Positions 44,165 through 56,407 of a DNA stretch of 64,000 bases are shown piece after piece. The DNA comes from Nannobrachium achirus (taxonomy: Eukaryota > Chordata > Actinopteri > Myctophiformes > Myctophidae): assembly GCA_963921795.1 (NCBI GenBank), contig OY997641.1:61695000-61758999 (forward strand), written 5' to 3'. The notes below the pieces were generated by a model, which was not told the DNA's origin, searched no databases, and saw nothing but the letters and a program-made list of their open reading frames with translations. Numbering within the stretch: the stretch's first letter is position 1; each line of letters opens with the position of its first letter. A program made the position numbers and the translations under genes.

Positions 44165-46154
44165 CCACTTAAACCCCATATGGGAAGCCGGCTTCCCATG
44201 ACCAGTCACCAAACTGTTCAGAGGTCAATAAATCAATAGAGAAAAAATCAAATTACAATTTCAATGTTGATTCTGCTACAGGGCCCCTAGAGCATATACA
44301 ATCAGCTGCCACTGTATCCTTCATCCATGCATTACTCATATTACAGTATTATTACACCTTATTTTTACTAGTTTTTATCATTACTCACCCTACTAATATT
44401 ACAGCACTACTCTCACTAAAACATCTTTAGAATTTACATAGTTTGAAATATATTCATAAGATTTTGCCTATCAATTGATGAAACCTTGATGGACAATTTC
44501 TCTATTTACTATATATGTCTCCATACTGTATATATATAGGTCTTGAGTCTTTTTCAGTATTCAGAATGCAGGGGTCTTTTTCAATCCTCTTTTCCTAGGT
44601 AAGTGATCACAGCAGGACAATTTGGGAAATTTGGTGTGTTACACTGCATTTGTGAGCTGACATATGAGCTGACATTTGATGAGTCAAGAGTAGCCACAAT
44701 CATTGTAGTTTTGTGTCCACAACTGTTACAATTTGTGCATGCATTTTAGGCAGATTTTTCCCCTGGACGCCCCTTGGGGTTCTTAACCATTTTCTCGGTT
44801 TATGAGGCTATGTTCCATATAGGTTCTTGTTTTTGGTGGAGGTAACGGAGGCGTGCCGTCTCAGGCGACATTGAGCCACGTGAGACACCGCTGAACTCGC
44901 AGTGTCGAGCGTTGCGAAGGTCGCATGAGGCAACTCAGCGCCGTCCGAGTTATGCCACGATAGGGACAGAATATAAATATTTGTCCCCCTGTTGTTGAAC
45001 ATAGGGACATGTAATAGAACGTAATTTATGATGAACAACTCACTTAAAATTATATTATCACTTGGTTTGCCAAAAAAGGGAATGATATATTGACTGGTTA
45101 AAATGACTGCTGAGTCATTATAACTACTGAGGTACACTTGAGTGTTAACCCCCATACCAACCCATTCTTTCAAACATGGCAGCCATGTTTGTTTACATCT
45201 GAAGAAAACATAATGGCTGATAAATCATGAATGCCTGAACGGATTTCCAAGCTTTTTGTTTGAAAGCTGTGAACAGTGTGCACACACACATGGTGCATCA
45301 TCTAGGCATGGGCGTGCACGATCTGTGCACTATAAATTACCTGGAAGTCTATGGAGACCATGGCATCGCGGGACATTGAAGAGAAAAAATCATTGCAACT
45401 TAAGTGTTAAAACAAAACAAAACATCCATTCCTTCTTCTGTACCAGTCATATGGCTCCACCAAGAAAGATATCACGCTAATATGGGACATCGGGGATGTA
45501 TTTTATTTAATTATTATAGGTTGGCAAGGGCGGATTTTCGCCTGCTGTAATTTGTGCATGAATAGATCCATGGCTGGTGTCGGCATGGAAAGCAAATTCA
45601 CTGGAGCATGGATGGATTAAAAAAAAAAGGATCCAGGAGCATATTGAGTGCAGGTATTTGCAAGTGTCATCCTCCCTGTTCAAGAACAGGTTTTAGGCAG
45701 AGCCCTAGAATGGAGAGTTGCGTCACTCCCGTTCACTTCATGGGGCCAGGTCTTCTACGCACACATCTATTGGCGTATAGTGACAAACGGCGAACCGGAA
45801 GTTTACAAAATGCATTGAAGTCTATGAGGTGTAAAGTGACAATGAACCACGTGACCAGCGCTGTTTCTGACCCCACGGTGACACCACTCTCTGATTATAC
45901 TGCTCTGGTTTTAGGGAATGACGGACGAGCTTCTGATTGGTGAGTTTACCTACCAGCCGAAAACCGCGGTCATGCCATCGGTTCTTCAGGGAAACACACC
46001 CATGCATAATTCTTCCGTGCGCTTGGCGCACAATTTGAACAGCGAAAAAGACATAATCAGCTGCTGATCGTTATTCATGCGTCAAACACGATCGTCGCCT
46101 CTCGGCATCTCCTTAGCACGGCCGTTAATTATCGCCTTCGTAATCGGGCCCTTC
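44165..46154. other. No supported gene
   Basis: Unique-looking sequence with the right member of an inverted pair at about 45515-45605. Short frames here lack recognisable domains. Confidence 0.5.
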
Positions 46155-46318
46155 GTGTTACAGACCATTGTAAGGGTCCATTTGGTTCCATTTGTACTCT
46201 CAGAGTTACATAGCAGTAAGGGTCCGTTTGGTTACATGTGTACACTCTCAGAGTTACAGAGCTGTAAGGGTCCATTTGGTTCCATTTGTACACTCTCAGT
46301 GTTACAGACCTGTAAAAA
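46155..46318. repeat. Tandem repeat of about 47 bp, three units
   Basis: TAAGGGTCCATTTGGTT units start at about 46171, 46217 and 46264, each followed by ACTCTCAGAGTTACAG. The repetitive frame GPFGxxCTLSxLQxCK comes from this array. Confidence 0.85.
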
Positions 46319-46379
46319 CTATTATGTGGCTAAGGAAAATTTAATAGAATAAAACACAATCTACTTGAAAAATACATTT

Positions 46380-46545
46380 TGCAAAAATCGGCCTCATGGT
46401 GGCGCTAGAACAGGCCCATGTGAAGAATTTGGGGCAGAAGTTCTGAATTGGCATCCAAGGAGTGTGTGTGCACAGTTTGGCAGCGACCGGGCCAACGGCG
46501 CCGGAGAATAGCTGGTAACAGACAGACAGATGCACGCACGGAACT
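46380..46545 (+). mobile_element. Fragment related to the 2.9-kb element
   Basis: Contains CATGGTGGCGCTAGAACAGG and GGCATCCAAGGAGTGTGTG, matching the left-half motif order (GGTGGCGCTATAACAGG, then a 'GGGAATGTGTGTG' block). No termini. Confidence 0.5.
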
Positions 46546-47049
46546 ACAGCACCTGTTGTTAACCGACTGGGAGTTAACAACCCCCTATAGCAAAGCTGCG
46601 TCAGCCGTGTCACACCAATCCATTTAAACAATATCCTAAAGTGTATGTTCCACTAAAGCGCCTATATGTAAGGGCTGGCCATCTGTTACCTACTGTATGT
46701 GTCTGACTGATAATAAGACACTGAATGTGAATGCTTCCTTCTTTTGGTGTGTCTGGGGTGACAAGGCCCTGACTGACCTTGGAAGGCATTGTCAAACTTC
46801 ATGACCTCAGTCAGAACCCTCCCCCCTTCTGTGGGTAAAAGCAGATTGCTGCTTCAACTGTCAACCTGGTAAGATGATGCCAGGCCTCATCTGCCCTCTG
46901 GAACATTGTTGTGATGCCATGTGCAGGTGTGTTTTAAGGTGTGCTAAACCTGCCCGTCAAGACAGATACATGATAATTGAATAATGGAATGCTGAATGCA
47001 CTGTCACACAGATCTATAACGTAATGATTCATACTGTATGTGTGCTATA
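46546..47049. other. No gene seen
   Basis: No supported feature in this stretch. Confidence 0.45.
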
Positions 47050-48245
47050 CAATGGGGGAAATAAGTATTGGATACACTGCCGATTTAGCAGGTTTTCCCA
47101 CTTCCAAAAAATGGAGAGGTCTGCAATTTTTATCGTACGTATACTTCAACTATGAGAGACAGAATCTAAAAAGAAATTCCAGGAAATCACATTGTATGAT
47201 TCATAAATAATTAATTTGCACTTCATTGCAAGAAATAAGTATGGGATACGCCTACAAATCAGCAAGAATTCTGGCTCTCACAGAACTGTCAAATATTTTT
47301 TAAGAAGTCCTCCTATTCTACACTCATTGTATCATCCTATTGACCCACATTTTACGTTGTACCCTGTATAAAATACCCCTGTTCACACACTCAATCAATC
47401 AGACTCCAACTTTTCCACTAGGGCAAGACCAAAGAGCTGACCAAGGGAAAAAAATGGTAGACCTGCACAAATGCTGCGATGGGCTACAGGACAATAGGCA
47501 AGCAGCTTAGTGAGAAGGCAACAACTGTAGGCACAACTATTGGAGCATGGAAGAAGCTCAAGATGTCTATCAAGCTCCCTCTGTCTGGGGCTCCATGTAA
47601 GATCTCACCTCGTGGGGTATCAATGATCATGAGAGAGATGAGGCAACAGGTAGCAACAGGCCGAGGACTCTCTTCACACTGCATATGTGACATACAGCCT
47701 ATGTATTTCTGTTCAGAAAAATAGCTAGTCATGCTTATGATGTCTGGAAAGGTGCAAGTTACTCATTTTGTAAAAAAAAAAAAAAAAAAAAAAATCCACA
47801 CCACTCTTGTGGCAAATCCAAGGCGGTTTTCACCATACGTAGCATTATCAACCGAGAAAATGGATGATAACATATTGAATCTCTCTGATCAGGGCTGATA
47901 ACGGCCATTTCATGGTGCTGATGTATTCGAAACGGCTGGGAATGGCAGTGGTAGAAGGAATTGGGAAGCTATCATGGATCATGTGCCCAGTAGGCTGAAC
48001 ACTTCACAGTGGACAGGACATCCAAAGAGTAAAGGAACATCAATGTAGTGTATGACGACTACAATCTCCCATCTTCAGTGAAGTATAGGCCTCACGGAAG
48101 ACATACCTGGGTGGCAAGCCTCCAACTACCTACAACACACCATTGGGGAAATCCTGTCAAACAGGATGAAAAATGATCTAACTGTCGATCTCACCATTAA
48201 AGGAGGCCACACGGAGGAAATTCCAGATTGGCACGCCACCAACTA
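47050..48245 (+). pseudogene. Tc1/mariner transposon relic
   Basis: It begins after TA with CAATGGGGGAAATAAGTATT, a Tc1-family terminus. Bases 47479-47640 encode [38 protein letters not shown] and [13 protein letters not shown], the N-terminal DNA-binding region of a Tc1-like transposase. A poly-A run at 47771-47793 and many stops follow. A later stretch (about 47900-48010) resembles the catalytic region with FMVLMYSKRLG-like residues. The DDE triad cannot be traced and the right terminus was not found, so it is dead. Confidence 0.85.
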
Positions 48246-48261
48246 ATTACCATGGAAGATG

Positions 48262-48417
<156 letters not shown>

Positions 48418-48469
48418 CTGTTGCAGAAAAAAAGACTGGGTGGGGAACTGCATGCCAATGAACCAGCCT

Positions 48470-48605
48470 CCCCAACATGCTACCAACAGAATGTGTTTGG
48501 CAATGTATTCTTAATAGTTGTGGTTTCCATTATTAAGTGTACAGGTATTGTTGATGAGTTGCCTAAGTAGTGTAACATTATTGTGATTCCATAATAATTA
48601 CTGTA
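48470..48605. repeat. Partial module Z relative
   Basis: Shares CTACCAACAGAATGTGTTTG, GTGGTTTCCATT and TGTAACATTATTGTGATTCC with 31255-31350, in order. Confidence 0.65.
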
Positions 48606-48649
48606 ATAACTGCTTGGTAATAATTACACTGTCTCTTTTTTTTTTAAAC

Positions 48650-49130
48650 TTTATTTCTTTATCCCACAATTTTTGTAACCCATTTTTTCACCCAGTGCAA
48701 ATTATCAAATGTAATCCTGGGCGCTACACTCCCTCTGCTGGGGGGAACGGACTGACCTCATGCTTCCTCCTATGAGAAGTCCAAGTAGCTTATTTTCACC
48801 TGACGGGGGGATTTCCCCAGTTGGACGCTGAGTGTGGAAGGAACACGTTATTCCAACCAGTTCCTTTCCCCTCCATCAGGTGCCCCAGCTGGCCAGGGGA
48901 GGCAATATAGAGACCAGGATTACTGCATGTTTTTGTGAGGGTACCTACCCTAGGAGACACGGGGAGTACATGCAAACTCCACACAGAAAGGCCCTTTTGC
49001 CAACCCCACCTAGGGTGGGGGCACTGATGATGCGGAGGAGAGTACACAGCCCCAGCGCCACAGCATCCCCAGCGGGAATCGAACCCAGGACCTCCTAGCT
49101 GTGAGACGACTGCACTACCAATGCCCTCCT
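48650..49130 (-). mobile_element. tRNA-like SINE or SINE-containing repeat
   Basis: The minus strand starts with GGTAGTGCAGTCGTCTCACA and GGGTTCGATTCCCGC (perfect B box). The body contains GGCCTTTCTGTGTGGAGTTTG followed by CATG, a sequence widespread in fish tRNA-like repeats. No functional tRNA is implied. Confidence 0.65.
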
Positions 49131-49681
49131 TGATATACGTGTTGATGTATTCTCAACTTGGTCTTTGCAAAATAAGAATCACTAGTATTTGACTTTGTAT
49201 TGCAAATTTAAAGTTTGTAAAAGATTTCAACAGATCAGGGAAGCGTATAGAGTTTCAACTGCATGGGCAGCATTTTTCCATATTTGCTTGTTAGTCGTTT
49301 ATGTATTAATGGTTACATTTTGGTGTCATTTCTTCTAGACATCATGGCTGACAGGCTGCAGCCTTCAAGGGGCTTATCTTATCTTCATGGGGAAGGCCTC
49401 ATATCACAGCCCTGGGCTGGAGGGTGACATCAAAGTAACCGATTCAATATTTATTATTTTTCAAACAGTAATGTGGGAAAATACTTTTTGGAAGTAATTA
49501 TGTGGCCTACTGGCAGTATGCAGTTGCACAAAATCAGTTCAGTAAAATCAGTTCAGTAAAATCAGTCCGGGAGATTAGCTCGAACACACACATACAGGCA
49601 TGGCTAGCCAGTAAAAGGAAAATGTTGGGTGGTGAACTGCCTCTGAATTAAACATGTCAATGAACCCGCCCCCCACAGTAG

Positions 49682-49945
49682 GGGGGGCTGTAGCTCAGGA
49701 GGTAGAGTGGGTTGGCCAATGATCCATGGGTTGGCGGTTCAAATCCCAGCTTCTCCTGTCTACATGTCGAAGTGTCCTTGGGCAAGACGCTGAACCCCAA
49801 GTTGCTCCCGGTGAGCTGGTTGGTGCCTTGCATGGTTTCCACCGCCACCGGTGTATGAATGTGTGTGTGAATGGGTGAATGTAATGCACATTGTAAAGCG
49901 CTTTGGATAAAAGCGCTATATAAATGCACCATTTACCATTTAACT
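49682..49945 (+). mobile_element. tRNA-derived SINE with LINE-type 3' tail
   Basis: The head GGGGCTGTAGCTCAGGAGG (A box) and GGCGGTTCAAATCCCAGC (B box) is tRNA-like. The body has GTCGAAGTGTCCTTGGGCAA. The tail AAAGCGCTTTGGATAAAAGC followed by GCTATATAAATG matches fish L2/CR1-type LINE 3' ends. It looks full length and little damaged. It lies just upstream of the gene C promoter. Confidence 0.9.
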
Positions 49946-49989
49946 CACTGAAGTCAAAATGTGCTTACTTTTTTTTTTACTTACTGTAT

Positions 49990-50064
49990 GTAACCCGCCT
50001 CCCCCTCCCGCTGATTGGATGGTGCAGAGAACCAATCATGCGATGCTGCCCTCTGAATAAATTG
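49990..50064 (+). promoter_or_regulatory. Candidate promoter of gene C
   Basis: A GC-box-like CCTCCCCCTCCCG, an inverted CCAAT box (ATTGG, 50014-50018), a direct CCAAT (50032-50036) and a TATA-like GAATAAATTG (50055-50064) occur in usual order and spacing. Transcription would start near 50085-50090. Confidence 0.5.
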
Positions 50065-50084
50065 CAGGACCCATCAACTCTGTG

Positions 50085-50182
50085 CACACCTTCAGCAACA
50101 TTTTGGTTCAAGACTTGAACGCCTGTTATTGCATCTCTAGTTGTCTACTCAACCTTTCCTCGCACCTCAGAAGCTTTGACGG
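50085..50182 (+). other. Candidate 5' non-coding exon of gene C
   Basis: It ends CTTTGACGG before GTAAGC, a strong donor at 50183. The region has no ATG with a useful frame. Splicing to 52800 removes a 2.6-kb intron filled with a MITE, an L1 fragment and a hAT element. Confidence 0.5.
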
Positions 50183-50828
50183 GTAAGCTTTCTCATTCTG
50201 AATATTTAGTATTAACTTGTTTAAGAAGTAATAATAATCGCGTCAAGTGGGGATACTTATGGTATAACTTAGGCAAATTTGTATTAATAGTATTAGTTAA
50301 TTAATTATTAATTGTAATACTTTTATTAATTGTATTAATTTGGTAATGAATAGGCCTATATTAACCCTGCAAGGCTCAGCGTTGCTTTTTGGCAACATTT
50401 TTAAAATCATTTTTTTTTAAATGTTATAGTTAGTTTTCCTGTTCTTTTTTCACATTAACATCACCATTAAATCCTATTGTTTAGTATTACAATGCCATTG
50501 GCCACTATATTTGCACATAAATACCCCCCACAGGGGCTGACAATTCACACCTCCCAGAGAAGTTGAAATTCCAGTGTCTGGACGAACAACATCTAACTTT
50601 TTAACTGAAGCTATTCCTCACTAAAACATAATTAAAATGCCTGTAATATATTTTTTCATGGTCATTACAATGTCTAGAACATATACATATGTTATTATTG
50701 TGAAAGATATCCCCAAAATGCAAATTAGAGCATGATTTATGATTTATGGCTATAAAACCTTACAAAAACATTATTAATGTTTTAACATTACATTTTCCTG
50801 TGATTAGGACAACAGCATCTGATTTTTC

Positions 50829-50849
50829 TTTTTTTTTTTTTTTTTTTTT
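50829..50849. repeat. Poly-T run
   Basis: About 20 consecutive T residues in the gene C intron. Confidence 0.9.
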
Positions 50850-50931
50850 GGGCCAGTAGAAATTAATTTGGGCCTTGCAGGGTTCATTTTATTCCTCTCC
50901 CCAAGTGTCAGTTAGGAAAAACAACACTCAG

Positions 50932-51282
50932 TAAAGGCCGTATCAGAGTGTACAGTGGAGAGCTAACCACCGGTGGAGAGCTTTCCACCGCAAGTCAGAA
51001 AATAAGTGCAGGACATCATAGTCACGGGGCCCACGGTGAAGTCCTCCCCCGCCTCCCTCTGGTTCAGACGCAAACTCCGACCAGGTCGACCAATCAGTGA
51101 ACGGGGTGTAGAGCCTGTCTGTCTGATAGTAAAAACAGAGAGATGTGTCGGTACTCGCGGTGTAAAGCTCTCCACCGTGAGGAATGATGTAACGTTGTAG
51201 TTTCATGACTCAAAAAGACTCGAAAAGACTACACGGCGGTGTAAAGCCTACCACCGCCCAGGGAACTATGATGTCGGCTTAA
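50932..51282. mobile_element. MITE-like element with CACCG hairpins
   Basis: The ends TAAAGGCCGTATCAGAGT and, in reverse complement, TTAAGCCGACATCATAG are imperfect inverted repeats. The interior has repeated GTGGAGAGCT and AGCTCTCCACCG hairpins. No clean target duplication was confirmed. Confidence 0.55.
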
Positions 51283-51305
51283 CACTCATATTTCCCTATT
51301 CATAG

Positions 51306-51830
51306 GTCTACCAGACAAGGCTGTCCTTTGAGCCCCCTGCTGTTTGCTATCGGACTTCATTCAAACCCCCGCATCACAGGCATAACCAGGTATGGCACAG
51401 AGCAAAGGGTCTCACTCTACGCAGTCAACCTCCTTATACCTTTCTAATGTGTCCATTATCTGTTCCTGCTGCACTTGGCACACTGGACACAAAAGCTAAC
51501 TATTCCCTCTGGGTACAATCCCCCAAATGTATCCTTTATATAACTTTCCATTTAAAATATATGGTTTTACATATTTAGGAATCCAAGTTACAAGTGATTT
51601 TAACAACCTGTTTAGCGAAAAACAAATTGCCTTGCCTGTCACACATGCGACAGGATTTTGAGCGGTGGTTATTGCTCCTACTAAAATCCAGGGTTAATTC
51701 TGTTAATATGAACACTCATCCTAAATTCTGTTACTTATTTCAGTGTATACCAATTTTCCTCACTCAGGCATTTTTTTTAAAGATTGACAGTCTAATATTC
51801 GACTTGAAAAAAACAACATAAGGAATTCTT
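51306..51830 (+). pseudogene. L1 LINE ORF2 fragment
   Basis: The frame encodes TRQGCPLSPLLFAIGLHSNP, the conserved RT block 4/5 region of L1 ORF2. YAVN follows where YADD is expected, so the catalytic motif is lost. After stops and frameshifts it continues DFERWLLLLLKSRVNSVNMN and FCYLFQCIPIFLTQAFF, typical L1 thumb-region sequence. Dead fragment inside the gene C intron, in sense orientation. Confidence 0.88.
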
Positions 51831-52178
51831 ACGACAATCAAAACCTTGGCAAATTTTATTCAATTATTACGCTGCTAATCTAATCTAATCTATCTAATTT
51901 TAGCACGCTCAAAAACTCTCCTCAAGACCTGTGCTCTTACTGCTCTGGTACACTCCCCTCTGAACTTCTCTCTACATAAAAAAATATTATGTATTTTGTT
52001 GTGTTCATTGTTACCTTGTTGTAATAATAATACTCTGAGGTTACAATGAAATATAGTTGCCCAAGTGTGCTTATACTAATTTTCTCACTTTTCAGCCTAA
52101 CATGTATGTACTATGTATGTGACAATACTATTAGATTGAGTGCCATTGTATCGTAATCCCCTTTCTCACAGTGTCCTC

Positions 52179-52695
52179 CAGGGACGTGCTGGCCATTGGG
52201 AAAAGCGGGACAACTCCCGAACGGCCGGTCCAGGCCGGCCATTAGGAAAAAAAAAAAAAAAAAAAAAAAAACGGCCTTCGTTCCATTTTGGGTGCTGGGC
52301 GGCCAACAAAGTAAATCGTCACTGTCGGGCAGAAACCTTGTATCTCCAAGTTTCAAATGCATATATTTTTTTGCAAAGTAAAGCCCTGCTTCATCGTACA
52401 AGGCAGTTGCACAAAAGTAGTGAAAACAGCAGATCTACAAGCATTGCGAGGCGTTGTGTGCTTGTAGATCTGCTGTTTTCACTAGTTTAAATCATTTTTA
52501 AAATGATAAATACAAAACAAAAGGTTTTGGACATACAAGGTTTCCACCCGACAACGACGAAATATAACTCATGTAATTGGCCCACTGGCTTGTCACTTAC
52601 ACAGCGCTATAGAGAGAGATCTCTCTCTATAGCACGCAATGAGGGCCTCTCCAACTATTTTTCCCGGGCTGAATCAGGGGCCCATCACGTCCCTG
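52179..52695 (-). mobile_element. 517-bp hAT element with perfect 8-bp duplication
   Basis: Termini CAGGGACGTGCTGGCCATTG and, in reverse complement, CAGGGACGTGATGGGCCCC are flanked by GTGTCCTC on both sides (52171-52178 and 52696-52703). Same family as 38429-40526, inverted. A poly-A run (52246-52270), the palindromic module (52418-52484) and a perfect GCTATAGAGAGAGA/TCTCTCTCTATAGC palindrome (about 52606-52633) are inside. It ends about 100 bp before the acceptor of gene C. Confidence 0.92.
52418..52484. repeat. Palindromic AGATCTACAAGC module
   Basis: TAGTGAAAACAGCAGATCTA and its complement form a stem around CATTGCGAGGCGTTGTG. Confidence 0.9.
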
Positions 52696-52800
52696 GTGTC
52701 CTCAGATGCACTTATTATAACATATTTTCTAAAACAGTTTGAAGAGCTACCTTTGTAATTAAACCCACAACACAGTACACCTGTTGTTCTCTTTTGTAGA

Positions 52801-53136
52801 ATGGGCAACGTCGACAGCGTGTGTAGAATTATCTTCCCAGAGAGTCTGACTGCTACCGCCATGGGCCTGAAAAACACCCATGTTGCAGAGCAAACCCCCA
52901 AAATGATCCTTCTCAAGCCGGATGCCCAGGGAGAGGACTGTGCTGGCAAGATTCAATTCACCCAACTTGACGCAGATGGTTTCTCTCAGCTTGAGATTGA
53001 TATTAAGGGGTTGAAATTAAGGGACCAGGCCAATGTGATCGAATGGATCGTAAACAATTTTGATCTTACCTTTTCAAAGGATTGGGTTAGTGAGAAAGAA
53101 GTTAAAATCGAAGTCATGCTCCCGAATCCGGAGTAG
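52801..53136 (+). CDS. Orphan 111-aa protein, predicted N-myristoylated (gene C)
   Basis: The family is not recognised. The ATG follows the acceptor CTGTTGTTCTCTTTTGTAG (AG at 52798-52799) by one base and has G at +4. The frame runs to TAG in one exon. The N terminus MGNVDS fits the myristoylation pattern (Gly2, small residue at 6). There is no signal peptide or transmembrane segment. The middle alternates hydrophobic and polar residues as in beta strands (KMILLKP, KIQFTQL, FSQLEIDIKGLKL). The C-terminal part is KEVKIEVMLPNPE. Composition is acidic, and three cysteines would be few for an extracellular protein. A membrane-tethered cytosolic protein is a reasonable guess. A promoter and one non-coding exon are proposed at 49990-50182 and poly(A) signals lie at 53322 and 53333. 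The complete unit of about 3.3 kb suggests a functional gene. Confidence 0.72.
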   Translation: MGNVDSVCRIIFPESLTATAMGLKNTHVAEQTPKMILLKPDAQGEDCAGKIQFTQLDADGFSQLEIDIKGLKLRDQANVIEWIVNNFDLTFSKDWVSEKEVKIEVMLPNPE

Positions 53137-53321
53137 ATCAATATAACATCAAGCATAATAACATGAATATTGTGCAAATGAAAGTAGTGAAGCAGGGGAG
53201 AAGAAAACAGAATTTTTTTAGTTTTTTTTTCAAAAAAATATTACAGAATTTTAGAGTTTTCCCCCGGGAACCCCTTTTACTTTCTGTCAGGTGGTCGCCA
53301 ATGCTTTGCTACTGTAACTTC

Positions 53322-53338
53322 AATAAAGCTTCAATAAA
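53322..53338 (+). terminator. Paired AATAAA polyadenylation signals of gene C
   Basis: AATAAA occurs at 53322-53327 and 53333-53338, from a duplicated CTTCAATAAAG, about 190 bp after the stop. A GT-rich element (CTTGTGTGGGTTATTGG) follows, as expected for a real cleavage site. Confidence 0.75.
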
Positions 53339-53587
53339 GCAGTACAGCTCTTGTGTGGGTTATTGGTCTCATTTGATGAACAGTGATGACATGTTTAAAA
53401 GAATGAAAGAGAAATCTAAGTAGAAAAATCACCAAAGCAGTTATAAACATGAGAGGATATTTAATCTGTGCATTCTATTACCAGACGGGAGTAGAAGTAT
53501 AATCCTAAAGGAAGAGTATAAGGGTATTTTGGAGGGGATTAGCATGAAACTGGACAGATGAAAGTGTGATCGAAAATGGGTGAGCGA

Positions 53588-54112
53588 TAGGGCATTAACG
53601 AAAATGTCGATAAGTCGACTAAGTTGACTTCATTACACCAGTCGACTCCCACCAGAGAAAGTCGAAAGTTGAAGTAAAAAAAAAAAAAAAAATCCTTTGT
53701 ATTTTTTTCTATCATTATTTTTGCTCCATGCGTGCGTCTGTACAGCATTCAAACTGTAGGATTGCTTATTGTCAAGGACGGAATGATCCAATATTACAGT
53801 GCTACATTACATTTGGTATAACATGGTTCTATTGTTAAAATAGCATGTACAGTAGATCGGCTATTTTCACAATTTCTGCCTCTATATATTTGACAATTTG
53901 GACAATGTTTAATTTGTCATTTTAGAGGTATTAACAAGTCCTTAAATTGGCACTTTAGAAATGTGAAGATACCCTCTATATACTTAAACTTTATAACATA
54001 ATTGGGGGGTCCTGTGTGATGTGATGACGTCATCAAACAATAAAGTCGATTTCAACTCAACTTTTTACTGAGTCGAGTCGACTTGCAAAAATCACAAGTC
54101 GTTAATGCCCTA
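53588..54112. mobile_element. hAT-like MITE, TAGGGCATTAACG family, copy 2
   Basis: Both ends read TAGGGCATTAACGA inward. Flanks GTGAGCGA (53580-53587) and GTGAGCAA (54113-54120) are an 8-bp duplication with one mismatch. The subterminal AGTCGACT palindromes match 28533-28998. 525 bp, no transposase. Confidence 0.88.
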
Positions 54113-54120
54113 GTGAGCAA

Positions 54121-55500
54121 TAAAAAAAATCAAAGAAAACACAGAAGAGTTCTGGAGAGAGCTAGATGAGGTGATGGAGGAGATGCCCAAGCAGAAAGAT
54201 TGGTGATTGGAGCAGTCCTCAATGGACATGTAGGGCAGGGACGTGCAGAGAATGTTAGAGAGGCACGGGCTGACATTTCTATAAGGGCTTTCTGGTGAAA
54301 ATGTCGAAAATAGAATAGACCTCCAAGCTCGGAGGTCGGCTATATATGAGGAGGTGATCAACCAGTTGGTTAGCACTAATTTACATAATGGTTGAATCAA
54401 AATTGATTCCATAACATTGATTCAATATAAATCAACTAAAATGTACATGTAGATTACCATTTAGATGGTGGTTGGATCAATATTTACATTGAGAGCCAGT
54501 CGTGGTTGAAAATCCAACTTTTATTCAACACATTTAACACAATCAGCGCAAATAGTGGACTCAACAACCAGAAGAAAGATGGTGCTGCAGTGGGCAATGG
54601 GTGGCCGGGTTCTATTAAAAAAAAAGACTGTTCTAGAGAGAAACTGATCACTGATCAATCGTGGTGCTTCAGGATACAACAACCTAGTTGAGACACTGCA
54701 TTCCTTTTAATCCACATATGGTATGTGAGTCAAGTTACTAAACGGTGTGTGTCCACAGTGGAAAAGAGCCCAAAAAAAAAGGCATCTGTTGAGAAGAAGA
54801 TACCAAGGCATGCAGACAACAGACATGTGTTATCAGTTGACAAACACAAAGCATCCATTTTTCATTTATCTCACCTCACAACACAACCAAGCATGGAATC
54901 ACAATAATGTTACAAGACTTTCTCCTCAACAATACCTCTCAACTTCAAAGGAATTTTACCTTCTCTTTTTCCTTGCTGGTGTCCTGGTGATGACGAGCGC
55001 AAGTCACCTAGGGGGGTCTGGGTGCATCGAGTATTATTTTCCAAAATTTGGCAATTTGGTTCATCCTGGCTATGTTTATTATTATTATTATTTATTTTTG
55101 TAAATGTTTTGCTATAACACTGCAATCTCCAAATTGCAGACACTGCAGTTAATTTAATAAAAGACCACTTATTTTAGTTTTTGTTCCAGAGGGCAAATGA
55201 GGCTACTGCCAGTGCAGTAAGAAAGAATCTTACATGACAGTTGAAGCAATAATTGTAGGCCTACAGTACCTGATGGATTAGTCAGGTATGTTGACAGATG
55301 TTCTGTCCCAGATTACCTCATCTGAAAGGTTCTCAAAAGATGATGTTTCAACGATCATAACATATGCTGTAACATAGTTGTTGTCTTATTTGTTCTTCAT
55401 AAAATTCTACCCTTGCAGTTTTACAGATGCTGCCCTTCCCCCATGTTGAGGTGCAAATACTATGATCCAATAGTGTCTTTGTTGCATCTATTTGAACCAT
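54121..55500. other. No supported gene
   Basis: Mostly unique. ACACTGCATTCCTTTTAATC near 54693 resembles the interior of the hAT-like elements at 4174 and 38429. A TTA tract lies near 55076-55093. Confidence 0.5.
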
Positions 55501-55670
<170 letters not shown>

Positions 55671-55675
55671 TTTAT

Positions 55676-56376
55676 GTGCTTGTCAAATTTAATTTGACAG
55701 TCACGAATGACAAAAAAGAAAAGTAAAAAACACTGACTTCCTCAATGTTCTGCTTTGATACTAGGTCTGTTACTTGACCTTGATACTGGCTTGAGGAGAG
55801 ACTTCAGCACCATTTAAAGTGACTGAATGAGGTGAGACATGTGCCTGGCCATATTCTGAACCACATGAAATGTAGCTCTAAGGCCGCATGTACACACAGT
55901 TAAAGCACTGTTGCTATAATTGATAGTATAATATCTAGATTAAAATAATGTCTGCCTCTGTCAATGTATTTGGAATTTATGACAGCAATGTATGTGTTCT
56001 GCACTGTATCTTGGGGCTTCTTCCGCCAGCAGATTCAGCACCCAACACGGTGTCCAGCGCTTGGAGCGAACTCCATTGAGCAGTCCACGCTGTGCAGTGC
56101 GCTATAGCACTCTGAAGAAGAGACGATAGCATGGGCTTCCCCCGCCAGCAGGTTTCACAAGATATTGTCTTTCTTACTTTGTAACAGGCTCACGTAGCGC
56201 CCGGAGAGGAGCCGTAACTCCAGACCTGTTCTCCTTCCTCCAACTGATAAGTGGGCACCTGGCTAGAAGCTGATCACACGTTTTGTTATAGCTTATATGA
56301 TGCTTTTTGTTTGTCAACTGACGTCTGCTGCCTGCCTGTCAGCTGTCTGCCGGCATCTTCTTAACAGATGCCTTTT

Positions 56377-56407
<31 letters not shown>

